A stretch of 64,000 nucleotides of DNA from Kaistia defluvii (GTDB taxonomy: Bacteria > Pseudomonadota > Alphaproteobacteria > Rhizobiales > Kaistiaceae): positions 62,001 to 126,000 of the forward strand of contig NZ_JAPKNI010000003.1 in the NCBI RefSeq assembly GCF_026343955.1. The letters are read 5' to 3'. Positions 14,885 through 23,574 of the stretch are shown piece after piece. The notes below the pieces were generated by a model. That model did no database searches. It was given only the letters and a program-made list of their open reading frames with translations, and was not told where the DNA came from. Each line of letters starts with the position of its first letter. The stretch's first letter is position 1. The position numbers and the translations under genes are program-made.

Positions 14885-15766
14885 TTACTGGTAGTTGGTG
14901 CGCCAGGCGCCGGAGCGGCTCATCCAGCTCTGCGTGACGGGCTTCCAGCTTCCGCCCTTGCGGACGAACAGCTTGGCCGGTACGGCGATGCCGCCGCGCT
15001 TGACGAAGTAGAGGCTGCCGCCGATCAGCCCGAGCGCGATTTGCGCCGGCAGAGACAGGACGTCGTTGCCCTGCAGAACGTGGATCTGGCCGAAAGCCGA
15101 ACTGCCGACCGTGGCAGGCATCGAGACGATCGGCTGGCCGAGAAGCGCATGGATTTGCCGGAGGACGGTGCTGCCCACCACGGCCGGAGCGCCGGTGACG
15201 CTCAGTCCGACCAGCGGGACCAACTCCGCCAGCGACGCCGGGCCAATGACGGCGGGGGCGCCCATGACGGGCAAACCCGTCAACAGATGCAATTGGCCGA
15301 GCGTCCCGGCACCGACCATCGCGAGGGCGGACACCAGGCCCGCCCCTGAAAGAGTGTGGATCTGGCCGAGCGCCGCTGTCGCGATCACGGCCGGAGCGCT
15401 AGTGACACTCAGCCCGATAAGGGCCACACCAGCGACACCGAGCGCACCTTGCCCGATCACGGCTTGGGCCGACTCGATCCCGAGCCCAACCAGAGCGTGA
15501 CGCTGGCTAAAACTTCCGAGACCGATCAACGCCGCCGAGGATGCCAGATCAGCGCCATTGAGGGCATGGATCTGACTGAGCGCTCCCGCCCCAATGACGG
15601 CAGAAGCCGATGTGACACCGGCGCCGATAAGCCCGTGGCGCTGGCCGAGCGCTGCCGTAGCGATCTGGGCATTGGCAGAGACAACGCCAACGCCGGAGAG
15701 CGCGACGATGTTGCTCGGCGCCTGTCGGCCAAGCGGGACAGAGCCGAGAGGGGATGATCCGAGCAT
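14885..15766 (-). CDS. Ten-repeat Ala/Gly/Leu-rich tail protein
   Basis: 293 residues. From about residue 18 to 250 the protein consists of ten tandem repeats of about 23 residues with the pattern ALxGxxVxSAxAVIGxGALGQIH, one repeat about every 69 bases. The final 45 residues differ (FVKRGGIAVPAKLFVRKGG) and look like a small beta domain. Alternating small and hydrophobic residues suggest a fibrous beta-helix or stacked solenoid. No named family recognised. Its place among tail fibre genes suggests a shaft or spacer. Repeat number could change by recombination. Confidence 0.8.
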   Translation of the reverse strand: MLGSSPLGSVPLGRQAPSNIVALSGVGVVSANAQIATAALGQRHGLIGAGVTSASAVIGAGALSQIHALNGADLASSAALIGLGSFSQRHALVGLGIESAQAVIGQGALGVAGVALIGLSVTSAPAVIATAALGQIHTLSGAGLVSALAMVGAGTLGQLHLLTGLPVMGAPAVIGPASLAELVPLVGLSVTGAPAVVGSTVLRQIHALLGQPIVSMPATVGSSAFGQIHVLQGNDVLSLPAQIALGLIGGSLYFVKRGGIAVPAKLFVRKGGSWKPVTQSWMSRSGAWRTNYQ

Positions 15767-15786
15767 CTATCCTCGCATGGAGAAGG

Positions 15787-16164
15787 TCAGGCCGGACCGA
15801 GCAGAGAGACGTCCATGGCGGCGAGCGTAAACACATTGCCGGCCGTCACCGGCTGCGATGCTGTCAACGCTTGGGCGACGAGAAGGCGGCTGTTGACGGT
15901 ATCGATGCCGGCCCAGTGCGATGCCGAGCCGGTGGTGGCGATAACGCCGTCGGAGATCGCCGTAGTGGCGACCTTGCGGCCGCCTGCGCGGGCTGCCGGC
16001 GAGCCGAACGCTGCGCCGACGGAGAAGGATTTGCTGCCGAGCGCATTGGTGGCGTTCGCCGCGGTGAAGGTTGCGGGCTCGGCATTGCAGACGGTGATCT
16101 TGTCGGCCTCTGTATCGAGAACGTTCAAGCCGAGATCGAGCACCCGGTCATTCAAATAGGGCAT
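15787..16164 (-). CDS. Conserved phage tail-region protein, function unknown
   Basis: 125 residues beginning MPYLNDRVLDLGLNVLDTEA, a start I associate with small proteins next to fibre genes in Rhizobiales prophages. The body is Ala/Thr/Gly-rich without membrane or enzyme motifs (ANATNALGSKSFSVGAAFGS). It probably forms part of the baseplate or fibre. The flanking genes are on the same strand with short gaps. Confidence 0.7.
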   Translation of the reverse strand: MPYLNDRVLDLGLNVLDTEADKITVCNAEPATFTAANATNALGSKSFSVGAAFGSPAARAGGRKVATTAISDGVIATTGSASHWAGIDTVNSRLLVAQALTASQPVTAGNVFTLAAMDVSLLGPA

Positions 16165-16198
16165 GACATAAGTCTTTCAGGTCGGAAGGAATGGCCGA

Positions 16199-16522
16199 TC
16201 AGGCGGCGGCGATCTCGGTGGCGCGAGTGATGGCAGCGGCTTCATCCGCCGCACCGAAGAAGCTGTCCTCGACCCAACTCTCGTCGACGAGCGCGTAGAC
16301 GTAGAAGCCTTTTGGCGCGAGCCAATCGAGATAGGTCATCGGCTTGCCGGCCTCGATCAGATTGCCCGCAGCGTCGCGTACACCGAGCTGGTAATGCGCG
16401 GCGGTTCTGTCATTCGCGAGCAGCTTCTCCGTCGCCTTGCCAGTCTTTTTGGCAGGGCCACGCTCAACGCGTGCCTTGCCGCCGATTTCGATCAGATCTT
16501 CGTTGATGCGGATCGTTTCCAT
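16199..16522 (-). CDS. Hypothetical tail-region protein
   Basis: 107 residues, mixed charge, beginning METIRINEDLIEIGGKARVE. A central segment (YLDWLAPKGFYVYALVDESW) may form a small beta domain and the end is an Ala-rich helix. No family recognised. It is in the tail fibre operon, 13 bases from the collagen-like fibre gene. Confidence 0.65.
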   Translation of the reverse strand: METIRINEDLIEIGGKARVERGPAKKTGKATEKLLANDRTAAHYQLGVRDAAGNLIEAGKPMTYLDWLAPKGFYVYALVDESWVEDSFFGAADEAAAITRATEIAAA

Positions 16523-16534
16523 GTCCGGTCCTTT

Positions 16535-17143
16535 CTAGGCTGGGACTTTGAGCCAGAGAGCATTTTCCGGCGCGCTGCCGGTGGGGTCGCTCGTGCTGAT
16601 GGTGATGGATGGAACGCCGAGCGCGGCGAGTACGTCGGCGGTGGTGGCGCCAGGTACGCCGGGCGTGCCGGGGGGGCCCTGCATGCTGGTCGGGCCCGCC
16701 CAGTCGCCCGAGGTGGCGCTGGCCTTGATGTAGATCTGGAAGGGCACGACGTCGGTGCGGACGAAGATGAAGCCCTTGGCCGCATCGTCATTGGCCGCGC
16801 GATCGGTCAGCGTGCCCGTGGCGTCGGGATCGAAACCGCGTCCCGCCTCGATCGCCGCGACGATCGCGGTCAGGCGGGTGTTGATCTCCACCGCGGAATG
16901 CCAGCCAACGCCGGTGCGCAGGATCCGATAGTCTTCCTCGTCGGTCAGCATCGTGCCGTTCCAGGGCAGCGCCAGCGTCAGGCTGGTGTTGCTCGGCACC
17001 GTCTCGACCACGGCGAAGCCGTCGCCCTGCATCAGCGTGTCGCCGGGCTTCACCTGGCTCAGGAACGCCGTCAGCGTGCCAGTGACGGCCAAGCCGCCGG
17101 CGGCAACCGAAATGGAGCCGGCGTGATAGGTGCTGTCAGCCAT
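16535..17143 (-). CDS. Tail fibre protein with a short collagen-like stretch
   Basis: 202 residues. A beta-rich N-terminal domain (STYHAGSISVAAGGLAVTGT ... LTLALPWNGTML) is followed by a charged middle and then MQGPPGTPGVPGATTADVL near residues 153-171, a short Gly-X-Y run as often found in phage fibres as a trimerising spacer. The last 30 residues (ITISTSDPTGSAPENALWLK) resemble fibre-tip segments. Probably a trimeric tail fibre or its adaptor. Confidence 0.75.
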   Translation of the reverse strand: MADSTYHAGSISVAAGGLAVTGTLTAFLSQVKPGDTLMQGDGFAVVETVPSNTSLTLALPWNGTMLTDEEDYRILRTGVGWHSAVEINTRLTAIVAAIEAGRGFDPDATGTLTDRAANDDAAKGFIFVRTDVVPFQIYIKASATSGDWAGPTSMQGPPGTPGVPGATTADVLAALGVPSITISTSDPTGSAPENALWLKVPA

Positions 17144-17504
17144 TTAGGAACTCCTCGAGGGCGGCTTCGATGGCCGCCGGATGCGGCGCCGATCGGATGG
17201 CGGATTGCGTGGACTGGCGCCGGGTCTCGATCCCTGTCAGGGCGGCTGCATCGGCCGACGCCTTGGCAACGACGCTCGACGCCAGCTCCGCGACGGGGAG
17301 CCCTTTCGCCACGGCCTCCGCGGTCAACATCGGGGCGCCGCCCTCACCGCCTAGCACCCGCTTCGCCTCGGCCAGTTTCCGCGCCCGGAGCGCCGCGATT
17401 GGTGACGACGTCAGCGGGTGCAGCTGCTCGCCCGCCATCTCATCCAGGCGCGCGAGAGCGCTCGCCCGGAGCGGCTCCAGGTTCTTCGTCAGACGGATTT
17501 TCAA
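17136..17504 (-). CDS. Hypothetical helical tail-region protein
   Basis: 122 residues, mostly Ala/Leu/Arg-rich predicted helix (SALARLDEMAGEQLHPLTSS; AALRARKLAEAKRVL). It overlaps the start of the fibre gene by eight bases. Positions near fibre genes often hold assembly chaperones. No family recognised. Confidence 0.6.
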   Translation of the reverse strand: MKIRLTKNLEPLRASALARLDEMAGEQLHPLTSSPIAALRARKLAEAKRVLGGEGGAPMLTAEAVAKGLPVAELASSVVAKASADAAALTGIETRRQSTQSAIRSAPHPAAIEAALEEFLNG

Positions 17505-17519
17505 GGCGGATGGCTCCGG

Positions 17520-17915
17520 CTAGGTGACCGTGATCTCGGCCGACCAGGGCATGTACGGGAAGCAGTCGAGGGATACCCAATAGGCGGCCGGCATTTCGGC
17601 CGTCAGCTCGAGCATGCCGTCGTCGACCGTCAGGGCCTGGTCATCGATCTGCACGACACATGGCACCGGCAGGCCGGTGATCTTGACCTTGCTGCGCTTA
17701 TCGGCAGGGATCTCTATGCGGTCGATGCGGATATCGGCGACGGGTCGCGGCACGAGCTGGCCTTCGACGACATAGTTGGTCGTCATGGATGCCCGGTCCG
17801 GCACGACCAGGAACGAAAACCCCCGCGTCCGCAGATCGTCGAGGTCGTCGGGGCTGAAAGCACCGCTCACCCCACCTGTGATCCGGCCGTCGTCGTCGTG
17901 ATAGAACAACTGCAT
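17520..17915 (-). CDS. Hypothetical tail-region protein
   Basis: 131 residues with a beta-rich pattern (RGFSFLVVPDRASMTTNYVV; RSKVKITGLPVPCVVQIDDQ) suggesting an immunoglobulin-like or carbohydrate-binding-like sandwich in the C-terminal half. Its start shares one base with the stop of the preceding gene, so the pair is coupled. Function unknown. Confidence 0.6.
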   Translation of the reverse strand: MQLFYHDDDGRITGGVSGAFSPDDLDDLRTRGFSFLVVPDRASMTTNYVVEGQLVPRPVADIRIDRIEIPADKRSKVKITGLPVPCVVQIDDQALTVDDGMLELTAEMPAAYWVSLDCFPYMPWSAEITVT

Positions 17916-18286
17916 CAGGTCATCTCATTGTCAAAGACGTGGTAGGAAAACACCGCGCCGGCCGTGCCATTGTTGATCGTGAAGACGTTGCTGGAACGAC
18001 GATAGGTGACCTCGAACCCCCGCCCCGGCCCCCGAACGCCGTTCGTGCCGTAGAACATGTCGACCAGGATCAGCGGCAGGCCAAGGAACGTCTTCGGCAA
18101 CGGGATATTGGTGTTGCCGGTCGGCAGAGCGGCTGTGATGCCCGACACCAGCGGCCGCAGCCGCTGGGTACCACTGTCGAAGACGAGCCCCTCCGGCGGC
18201 GCCGTATCGACATCAAAGCCGGGCTTGGAGAACTGGATGACGAAGCTCGAGCCGCGCTTGCCAAGATGTCCGCGTTTGGTTGGCAT
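17915..18286 (-). CDS. Tail-region protein with one SKPGFD domain
   Basis: 123 residues beginning MPTKRGHLGKRGSSFVIQFSKPGFDV. The block G-x-RGS-x-x-SKPGFD is repeated twice more in the next upstream gene (ARVSKPGFDA; LYVSRPGFDV), and the C-terminal parts also align loosely (FEVTYRRSSNVFTINN and later). This points to a single-domain paralogue of that two-domain protein. Four bases separate the two genes. Function unknown; the place between the tip protein and fibres suggests a surface component. Confidence 0.7.
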   Translation of the reverse strand: MPTKRGHLGKRGSSFVIQFSKPGFDVDTAPPEGLVFDSGTQRLRPLVSGITAALPTGNTNIPLPKTFLGLPLILVDMFYGTNGVRGPGRGFEVTYRRSSNVFTINNGTAGAVFSYHVFDNEMT

Positions 18287-18289
18287 GGA

Positions 18290-19225
18290 TCAATCCGATG
18301 GCGCGGGGACGTCCAGGACGATGATCGAGACGTTGCCCCAGGCTTCGCTGCCCCATCGCCGGATCCACACCTCTCCCGCGCCTGGTGAAGGCGATGTGAT
18401 GAAGCCGGACATCGGATAGGAAAAGCCCCAGGTGTTCACCTCCTTGTCCGATGGCAGGGTGTAGACCTGGTCGTTCTGGGCGCCATTGAATGTCCCGAAG
18501 AAGAAGATGATCGGGTAATAGCCCTTCCAGCTGTAGTCGAAGCGGATCACCGTGTAGACGTTGTCGGTCGGGCTGTTCGCCACGCCTCTTCGGCTGCTGG
18601 AAGGGGCGAAGGTCGCGTTGATGACCGTGAAGTCGTCGTCCGAACTGAACGCCATCTGGGCCTTGGCGCATGTTCGGACGTCGAAGCCCGGACGTGACAC
18701 GTAGAGGCCATAGTCGGAGCCTCGTTTGCCGATCAACATCCGCGCCAACGGGTGGGGATCGTTGCCGACCATGCCGAGATCCCGCGCCGGAATCTTGAAC
18801 ACCACGGCACAGACATAATGGGCGAAACGAAACTGGCCCGACTGGGCATAGATCACGACGCGGTCGTTATAGGCCTCATAGGTGAGCGAGCCGGTGCCAG
18901 GAGCATTCGGCCCGATGTCCTCGCGCCAGTAGATCGTGCTGCCGTTCGACAGGAAGATCTTCACGCAGGGCACATAGGGCAATGCCGGGAAATACAGGGT
19001 CCGCGGACTCAAATTGGCCGGGCCCGGACTTTGGTTCGCGGTGATGCTGTATATCCTCTCGCTTGCCACAGCATGGATATTGCCGGCGAACGGCCACGCC
19101 GTGTCGAAGTCGAGTTTCTCCCGTGTCAGGTTGGGATCGGAGGCATCAAAGCCCGGCTTGGACACGCGGGCGCGCCAGTCGCCCGGCGATAGCTGACCTG
19201 CGAACAGGCGAGGGTTGAGGGCCAT
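18290..19225 (-). CDS. Tail-region protein with two SKPGFD domains
   Basis: 311 residues composed of two related halves: RARVSKPGFDASDPNL near residue 18 and IGKRGSDYGLYVSRPGFDVR near residue 168. The halves continue with matching segments (IYAQSGQFRFAHYVCAVVF; TVIRFDYSWKGYYPIIFFFG). A third copy forms the next gene downstream. Three copies in two genes show past tandem duplication. The start shares one base with the stop of the tip protein gene. Likely a fibre or tip decoration; unproven. Confidence 0.7.
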   Translation of the reverse strand: MALNPRLFAGQLSPGDWRARVSKPGFDASDPNLTREKLDFDTAWPFAGNIHAVASERIYSITANQSPGPANLSPRTLYFPALPYVPCVKIFLSNGSTIYWREDIGPNAPGTGSLTYEAYNDRVVIYAQSGQFRFAHYVCAVVFKIPARDLGMVGNDPHPLARMLIGKRGSDYGLYVSRPGFDVRTCAKAQMAFSSDDDFTVINATFAPSSSRRGVANSPTDNVYTVIRFDYSWKGYYPIIFFFGTFNGAQNDQVYTLPSDKEVNTWGFSYPMSGFITSPSPGAGEVWIRRWGSEAWGNVSIIVLDVPAPSD

Positions 19226-21720
19226 CAGGGCTCCGAGAAGATCAGGTTTTCGCCGCTGAGATCGAGCTGCAAGACACTGTTCGTGGACCGGATCACGACG
19301 CCGGTCATGTAGACGACACCTCCGACGATCGCGAAGGGGACGACACGGGTGGTACCGTCGCCGATCGAGAACTGGTCGACCAGGAACGTGCAGCGCGACA
19401 CACCGCCGACGATGTCGAGCAGCATGCCGGCTTCCTTCCAGTTCGGCGTGCCAACCGTCCCGGCATTCAGGAAGATCTGGAACCGGACATCGACACCGCT
19501 CGGCGCCGCGGTCGCCGCGAATTTGACGAAGCCGCCGGCTGACATCTGGTCGGCCTTGACGTTGATCGCCGTCACCTGAGACGCAACGGCGGAATCGGCA
19601 GTGGCAAACGCCTGCGTCACCTGCTGGATCGAGGCCTGCAGATCGCCGCGTATGGCCGCACGCTGGATGTAGCCAGCGCCGACACTCTCGGCCCCATCGA
19701 GCGCGATCCGGTCGATCACCTCGTCCAGCTGCCGCTGCAGTTCCTGCATGGAGCCGCGAGCGTCGCCGGTCATCAGCGACAACTCATAGGCTTGCTGCTG
19801 CGTCATCCCCTCCGCGACGTCCGGGGTCAGGACATTGAGCCAGCCCGACCAGGAGGTGTCGCGCGGCGAGCTGGGCCGATAGCGACCGCGGGCCTGATAC
19901 TGGGTGCGGCCCAGGATGTTCTGCGAAATCAGGATTGAGCCCGCATCGTATCGGTCGGTTTCGCTCTGCAGGATGACGGTCCCGTCGACCGCCAGCCGGA
20001 TCTCGAATTGCACACCATCGACGTCGTCGACATTCGGATCCCAGGCGAGCCGGACGCCGGCGCGCTGGCTGCCCTGGTCACCATTGATCGCCACCGGCGT
20101 AGCTGACCAGTCGATGATGATCTGCGAGGCGGGCGGAAGGTTGAGCGTCGGCGCAATGACAATCGGCGTCAGGGCGCCAGGGTTGTAGTCGCTGGGATCG
20201 ACCTCGGTCAGCGTCCAACCGCTGTTGAGGCTCGGCAGATCCTGCACGGCATCAATGCGCCAGAGCTTGTTGGCATAGCGGTTCCGGTCGCTCGACCAGG
20301 ACACGAAGTCGTTCGGCTCGAAGATCGAGCAGTAGGACGGCATGGGCAGGTTGTGACGGCGGAACCGGCGCGATTCATCCCGCGCCGACTTCATCAGCCG
20401 CTGCACCTGCGTCCCGGAGAAGACGAGCGCATAGTCGACATCGACCGCCTGCCGGCGCCCGCCATCGTCCGCCTCGAGCGTCAGCGAGTAGAGCGGCGGC
20501 GCATCCTTCTGCACCCAACCCTCGCCGGGCTCGAGATACTTCGCAGTGACCGCGTTGACGGCTTGGTCAAGCGACGGGAACGGCTCCAACGACTGCTTGT
20601 CCGAGGTCAAAATATCGGCATCGGTGAAGGCGAACACAGCTGATCCAGCAGCGCCGACATGGGGCTTGTAGACCCCTCCGACCTCGGCGAGACGGCCGTT
20701 GCAGGCCTTCATCAGTTCCGACAGGACGTCGGAGGGGAATGCGTCGAGCGTGATTTCGCCGGCGGCGCGGAACTGCTTTTCGGTGCCCGAGCCAATAGCC
20801 GCCACCATGCGGTCGCATTCGTTGGCGGCAGCGGTCGCGACCGAAATCGGCCATTGCGCCGCAGAAACTGTTTGGCCGCCGAAGAACCACTTTCCGTCAT
20901 AGCGGAGGCCGCGACCGATGTTGTATGCTTGAACGACGGGGTTGTCGGAGAAGGTCCAGGTCGTGGGGTCACTCCAACGCTGGGGCCCGTCGCCGCCGGC
21001 CGAACTATCCGCGCGCCAGTCATAGAGCGGGATGCCGTCCACGACGAACTTGTACTGCGGCAGGCCCGACCAGAGCTTGTCGTTGAGCCGCGCAGTCATC
21101 ACGACATAGGCGACACCCTTGCCGACCCGCGTGCTGAGGTAGGGGTGCGCAGAGCCTGCGAACTTCTCCACCATCAGGCTGTCGGCGGTGGTCTGGCGAC
21201 CATCGTAGAAGCGCACCATCAGGTGGTTCTTGTTGTCGTTGCGATATTCGGGGATCGCGATACCGATGCCGCCAGGCGTGGCGTTCGGGTCCCAGGTCAC
21301 CTTTTCGCCGCCAACCCAGATCTCGGCCAGGCCCTGCACCGGAAGATCCGAAAGCGCGATGACCATCGACAGATAAGCGTTCGGGGTGTTGTCGATCTCG
21401 CCCCAGGTGCCGGCATAGACCAGCTTCCCGCCTGTCATGGCGCGACCGAGAATGAAGCTGCGAGGCACGGCGCCGCCGCTCTGCAGCTTGCCGGACATGC
21501 CGCCGACGCCCTGCTGCGGCTTTTTGCCGAACAAGGTCTGCGACAGATAGGACAAGCCGAGCCCGACGGCTAGATTGATGCCGGCGGCGACGACGGTCGC
21601 CAGCGTTCCGGTCAGGCCGATGAAGCCGGCAATGGCGGCGCCGATCGGCAGGGCCTGGGCAGGCTCGATCGCGCCGGCGAAGAACACCAGCGCGGTGATG
21701 ATCAGCATGATGAAGCGCAT
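19225..21720 (-). CDS. Tail tip / host-specificity protein J-like
   Basis: 831 residues. The N-terminus has a signal-like hydrophobic stretch (MLIITALVFFAGAIEPAQAL) and a second hydrophobic region (GFIGLTGTLATVVAAGINL). The middle (LQSGGAVPRSFILGRAMTGG ... VQGLAEIWVGGEKV ... NPVVQAYNIGRGL) is the tip-attachment part shared with lambda J-type and GTA proteins. Residues about 520-640 look like a fibronectin-III domain, and the C-terminus resembles DUF1983 (AVASQVTAINVKADQ). It forms the central tail tip that contacts the receptor. It follows the peptidase-like gene by one base. Confidence 0.88.
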   Translation of the reverse strand: MRFIMLIITALVFFAGAIEPAQALPIGAAIAGFIGLTGTLATVVAAGINLAVGLGLSYLSQTLFGKKPQQGVGGMSGKLQSGGAVPRSFILGRAMTGGKLVYAGTWGEIDNTPNAYLSMVIALSDLPVQGLAEIWVGGEKVTWDPNATPGGIGIAIPEYRNDNKNHLMVRFYDGRQTTADSLMVEKFAGSAHPYLSTRVGKGVAYVVMTARLNDKLWSGLPQYKFVVDGIPLYDWRADSSAGGDGPQRWSDPTTWTFSDNPVVQAYNIGRGLRYDGKWFFGGQTVSAAQWPISVATAAANECDRMVAAIGSGTEKQFRAAGEITLDAFPSDVLSELMKACNGRLAEVGGVYKPHVGAAGSAVFAFTDADILTSDKQSLEPFPSLDQAVNAVTAKYLEPGEGWVQKDAPPLYSLTLEADDGGRRQAVDVDYALVFSGTQVQRLMKSARDESRRFRRHNLPMPSYCSIFEPNDFVSWSSDRNRYANKLWRIDAVQDLPSLNSGWTLTEVDPSDYNPGALTPIVIAPTLNLPPASQIIIDWSATPVAINGDQGSQRAGVRLAWDPNVDDVDGVQFEIRLAVDGTVILQSETDRYDAGSILISQNILGRTQYQARGRYRPSSPRDTSWSGWLNVLTPDVAEGMTQQQAYELSLMTGDARGSMQELQRQLDEVIDRIALDGAESVGAGYIQRAAIRGDLQASIQQVTQAFATADSAVASQVTAINVKADQMSAGGFVKFAATAAPSGVDVRFQIFLNAGTVGTPNWKEAGMLLDIVGGVSRCTFLVDQFSIGDGTTRVVPFAIVGGVVYMTGVVIRSTNSVLQLDLSGENLIFSEP

Positions 21721-21721
21721 G

Positions 21722-22135
21722 TCAGGGAACCCGGAAGGCCTTGGTCACCATGGAGCGATCGACGCTTCCGAGGCCGTCCGGCCGCAGCACGGTCACCCGC
21801 GGGCCGCCATAGACGCCGAGCGACCAGCCTTCGGCCGTCTCGATCGCGGCGATGTCGCCGACGCCGGCACGAACCGGATGGATCTCTTCAAAGAAGCCAG
21901 CGACGACATCCGGCAGATATTGGAAGCCGGCACGGCGGATCGCCTTCATGGCGCCGGCCGCATCTTCATACGCACCGCGGAAGCCGAGGCCGAGATCATG
22001 CCCGGTCATCGCCTTGACGCAGTCGGCCGCGAACAGGGCGCAGTCGCGCTCGCCCCAGCGGAAGGGTTCGCGGCGGGTCGTCTCGATCGCCTCATGCAGG
22101 GCCGGCCGCCAGTCGTCACGACGCTGGATGGTCAT
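21722..22135 (-). CDS. Tail-tip peptidase-like protein (NlpC/P60 position, DUF6950-like)
   Basis: 137 residues. The segment FRWGERDCALFAADCVKAMTG contains the Cys expected of an NlpC/P60-like cysteine peptidase; VGDIAAIETAEGWSLGVYGG could bring the His region, though no clear catalytic His is seen. In siphophages and gene transfer agents this gene lies between the DUF2163-type hub protein and the tip protein, as here, and the product digests peptidoglycan or helps assembly. Its start overlaps the preceding gene's end by four bases. Confidence 0.75.
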   Translation of the reverse strand: MTIQRRDDWRPALHEAIETTRREPFRWGERDCALFAADCVKAMTGHDLGLGFRGAYEDAAGAMKAIRRAGFQYLPDVVAGFFEEIHPVRAGVGDIAAIETAEGWSLGVYGGPRVTVLRPDGLGSVDRSMVTKAFRVP

Positions 22136-22764
22136 GTCTGCTTCACCTTCGCCTGCTTCTTGCCCCAGAACAGCGTCCAGTCGCCGGCAACGCCGGTATC
22201 TCGATAGAAGTCGTCATCCGCCTTGCGCAGGATCTGGCTCTCATGCGAGGCGACGTCTGGGTTCTTGCGGCGCAGTTCCTGCGTGGTTGACGTGCAGGAG
22301 AACGTCACGGTGGAAGCGCCGCCTTCGGCCGCCGTCTCGATCGGCGCCGTGTCCACCTGGCCGAGGAAGCGGCAGCGCGCCGGCGCCACCTGCGCCATCG
22401 TCACCGGGTCGAGATAGACGCGGTGGATCTCGATCGGCGCATTACGCGCGTCATAGGTCCGCACGGCCTCCTGGACGCTGTCATCGATCGCCGACAGCAC
22501 CACCTCGACCTCGCGCACGGAAATGTCGGAGATCAGCGGGATCTCGCCGACGCTGATCAGCGCGTCGCCGAGGAACGACCGCGCCTCCGTCGCGCCGGTG
22601 CGCGGGTTGACGACATTGAAGGCGCCCGGGCCGGCATCCATCCAGAAGCCCAGCGGGACCGGGTTGCCGGTCAGTCGGTTCTTGACCGTCAGGGACACGA
22701 GCGTGCGAGCGACGACGGTGCCGGCCTGAATTGCAGCCAGTTCAGCGGGATCAACATCGCGCAT
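22132..22764 (-). CDS. DUF2163-family baseplate/hub protein
   Basis: 210 residues starting MRDVDPAELAAIQAGTVVAR. The pattern ALISVGEIPLISDISVREVEVVLSAIDD, then ARCRFLGQVDTAPIE, is typical of the DUF2163 hub protein of siphophages and gene transfer agents. A longer upstream extension of the frame is implausible. It normally follows directly on the distal tail gene; here about 800 bases with two other genes are inserted between them. Confidence 0.8.
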   Translation of the reverse strand: MRDVDPAELAAIQAGTVVARTLVSLTVKNRLTGNPVPLGFWMDAGPGAFNVVNPRTGATEARSFLGDALISVGEIPLISDISVREVEVVLSAIDDSVQEAVRTYDARNAPIEIHRVYLDPVTMAQVAPARCRFLGQVDTAPIETAAEGGASTVTFSCTSTTQELRRKNPDVASHESQILRKADDDFYRDTGVAGDWTLFWGKKQAKVKQT

Positions 22765-22816
22765 AGAATCATCCGCCGCCGAAGCAGCGCCTTCAATAAC
22801 CCGGTCGATTGGAAAG

Positions 22817-23179
22817 CTAAGCCTGGGGGGCTGACACTCGAGATTGTCGCCTGATCTTCTCCAACATCGACCCACGGCTGCGCATGGACCAGATGCCCAG
22901 CGCAACAAATACAGCCGACAGAACAATCAAAGCGGGCCCGCCTCCCCACAGAAGAACCTTGCCTTCGGGGCTGAGTTCAGAGCTAAAAGCAGCACTGACC
23001 CAAATGCCTGCACCGATTGAGACACAGCCGGACGCCACGCTAAAGAACACGGTCGCTTGAGTGTTAAGATGAGTCATCATCTCAACTTCCCCCTCGTGCA
23101 TGCCGTAAACTGTCATCGTTCTGGTCATATACAGGTTCTCGACGACAAGCCCCGACTGGGGCTGCACAGACAATGTCAT
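22817..23179 (-). CDS. Two-helix membrane protein, probable moron
   Basis: 120 residues with two transmembrane segments (ATVFFSVASGCVSIGAGIWV and ALIVLSAVFVALGIW) and a short basic cytoplasmic tail (LEKIRRQSRVSAPQA). No family recognised. The ATG overlaps the stop of the gene at 23176 (ATGA), so the two form a unit. The pair interrupts the usual distal-tail to hub order of the tail operon and is more AT-rich than its neighbours. A role in the lysogen's envelope, such as blocking superinfection, is possible but not shown. Confidence 0.65.
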   Translation of the reverse strand: MTLSVQPQSGLVVENLYMTRTMTVYGMHEGEVEMMTHLNTQATVFFSVASGCVSIGAGIWVSAAFSSELSPEGKVLLWGGGPALIVLSAVFVALGIWSMRSRGSMLEKIRRQSRVSAPQA

Positions 23180-23508
23180 GGCAAATCCCCAGCGCTGAAT
23201 GTGAACGACATGGAACGCACGGGATTGTCGCCGATCGAATGAACGACAATTGCGTAAGAGAATGGATTTCCGTTATTGGCGAAGGCACCGATTGATGAAG
23301 TTCCGAGCGGGCTCTGGAAGTTCGACAGGTAGATCTCAAGAACCTTGGCTGATCCAACCTTAATTTCCGTGCCAGGCGGGCCACCGCTCCCAAGGAATAT
23401 CACTCTGACTACAAAGTCCGAGATCGGTATATCTACCTGACTATCGCCTGGGAGCAAAACTAGCGTTCCCGAGCCGATCACCGCGCGACTGCCGATCCGA
23501 ATTGTCAT
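23176..23508 (-). CDS. Small beta-rich protein, partner of the membrane moron
   Basis: 110 residues, no signal peptide or membrane segment, with alternating hydrophobic strands (GTLVLLPGDSQVDIPISDFV; VVRVIFLGSGGPPG; VLEIYLSNFQSPLG). It looks like a small beta-sandwich. No family recognised. Translationally coupled to the two-helix membrane protein downstream. Either part of the tail or a moron; its insertion between conserved tail genes favours the second. Confidence 0.6.
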   Translation of the reverse strand: MTIRIGSRAVIGSGTLVLLPGDSQVDIPISDFVVRVIFLGSGGPPGTEIKVGSAKVLEIYLSNFQSPLGTSSIGAFANNGNPFSYAIVVHSIGDNPVRSMSFTFSAGDLP

Positions 23509-23574
23509 TTATGCCCCCCAAGTTTAGCCGGAGGAGATAGACGATCATGCAATTGCCTGATCAAGCAAGGTACA

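Noticed and set aside
13112-15766. Diversity-generating retroelement acting on repeat proteins
   Set aside because: There is no reverse transcriptase gene and no template/variable repeat pair; the repeats are ordinary tandem protein repeats.
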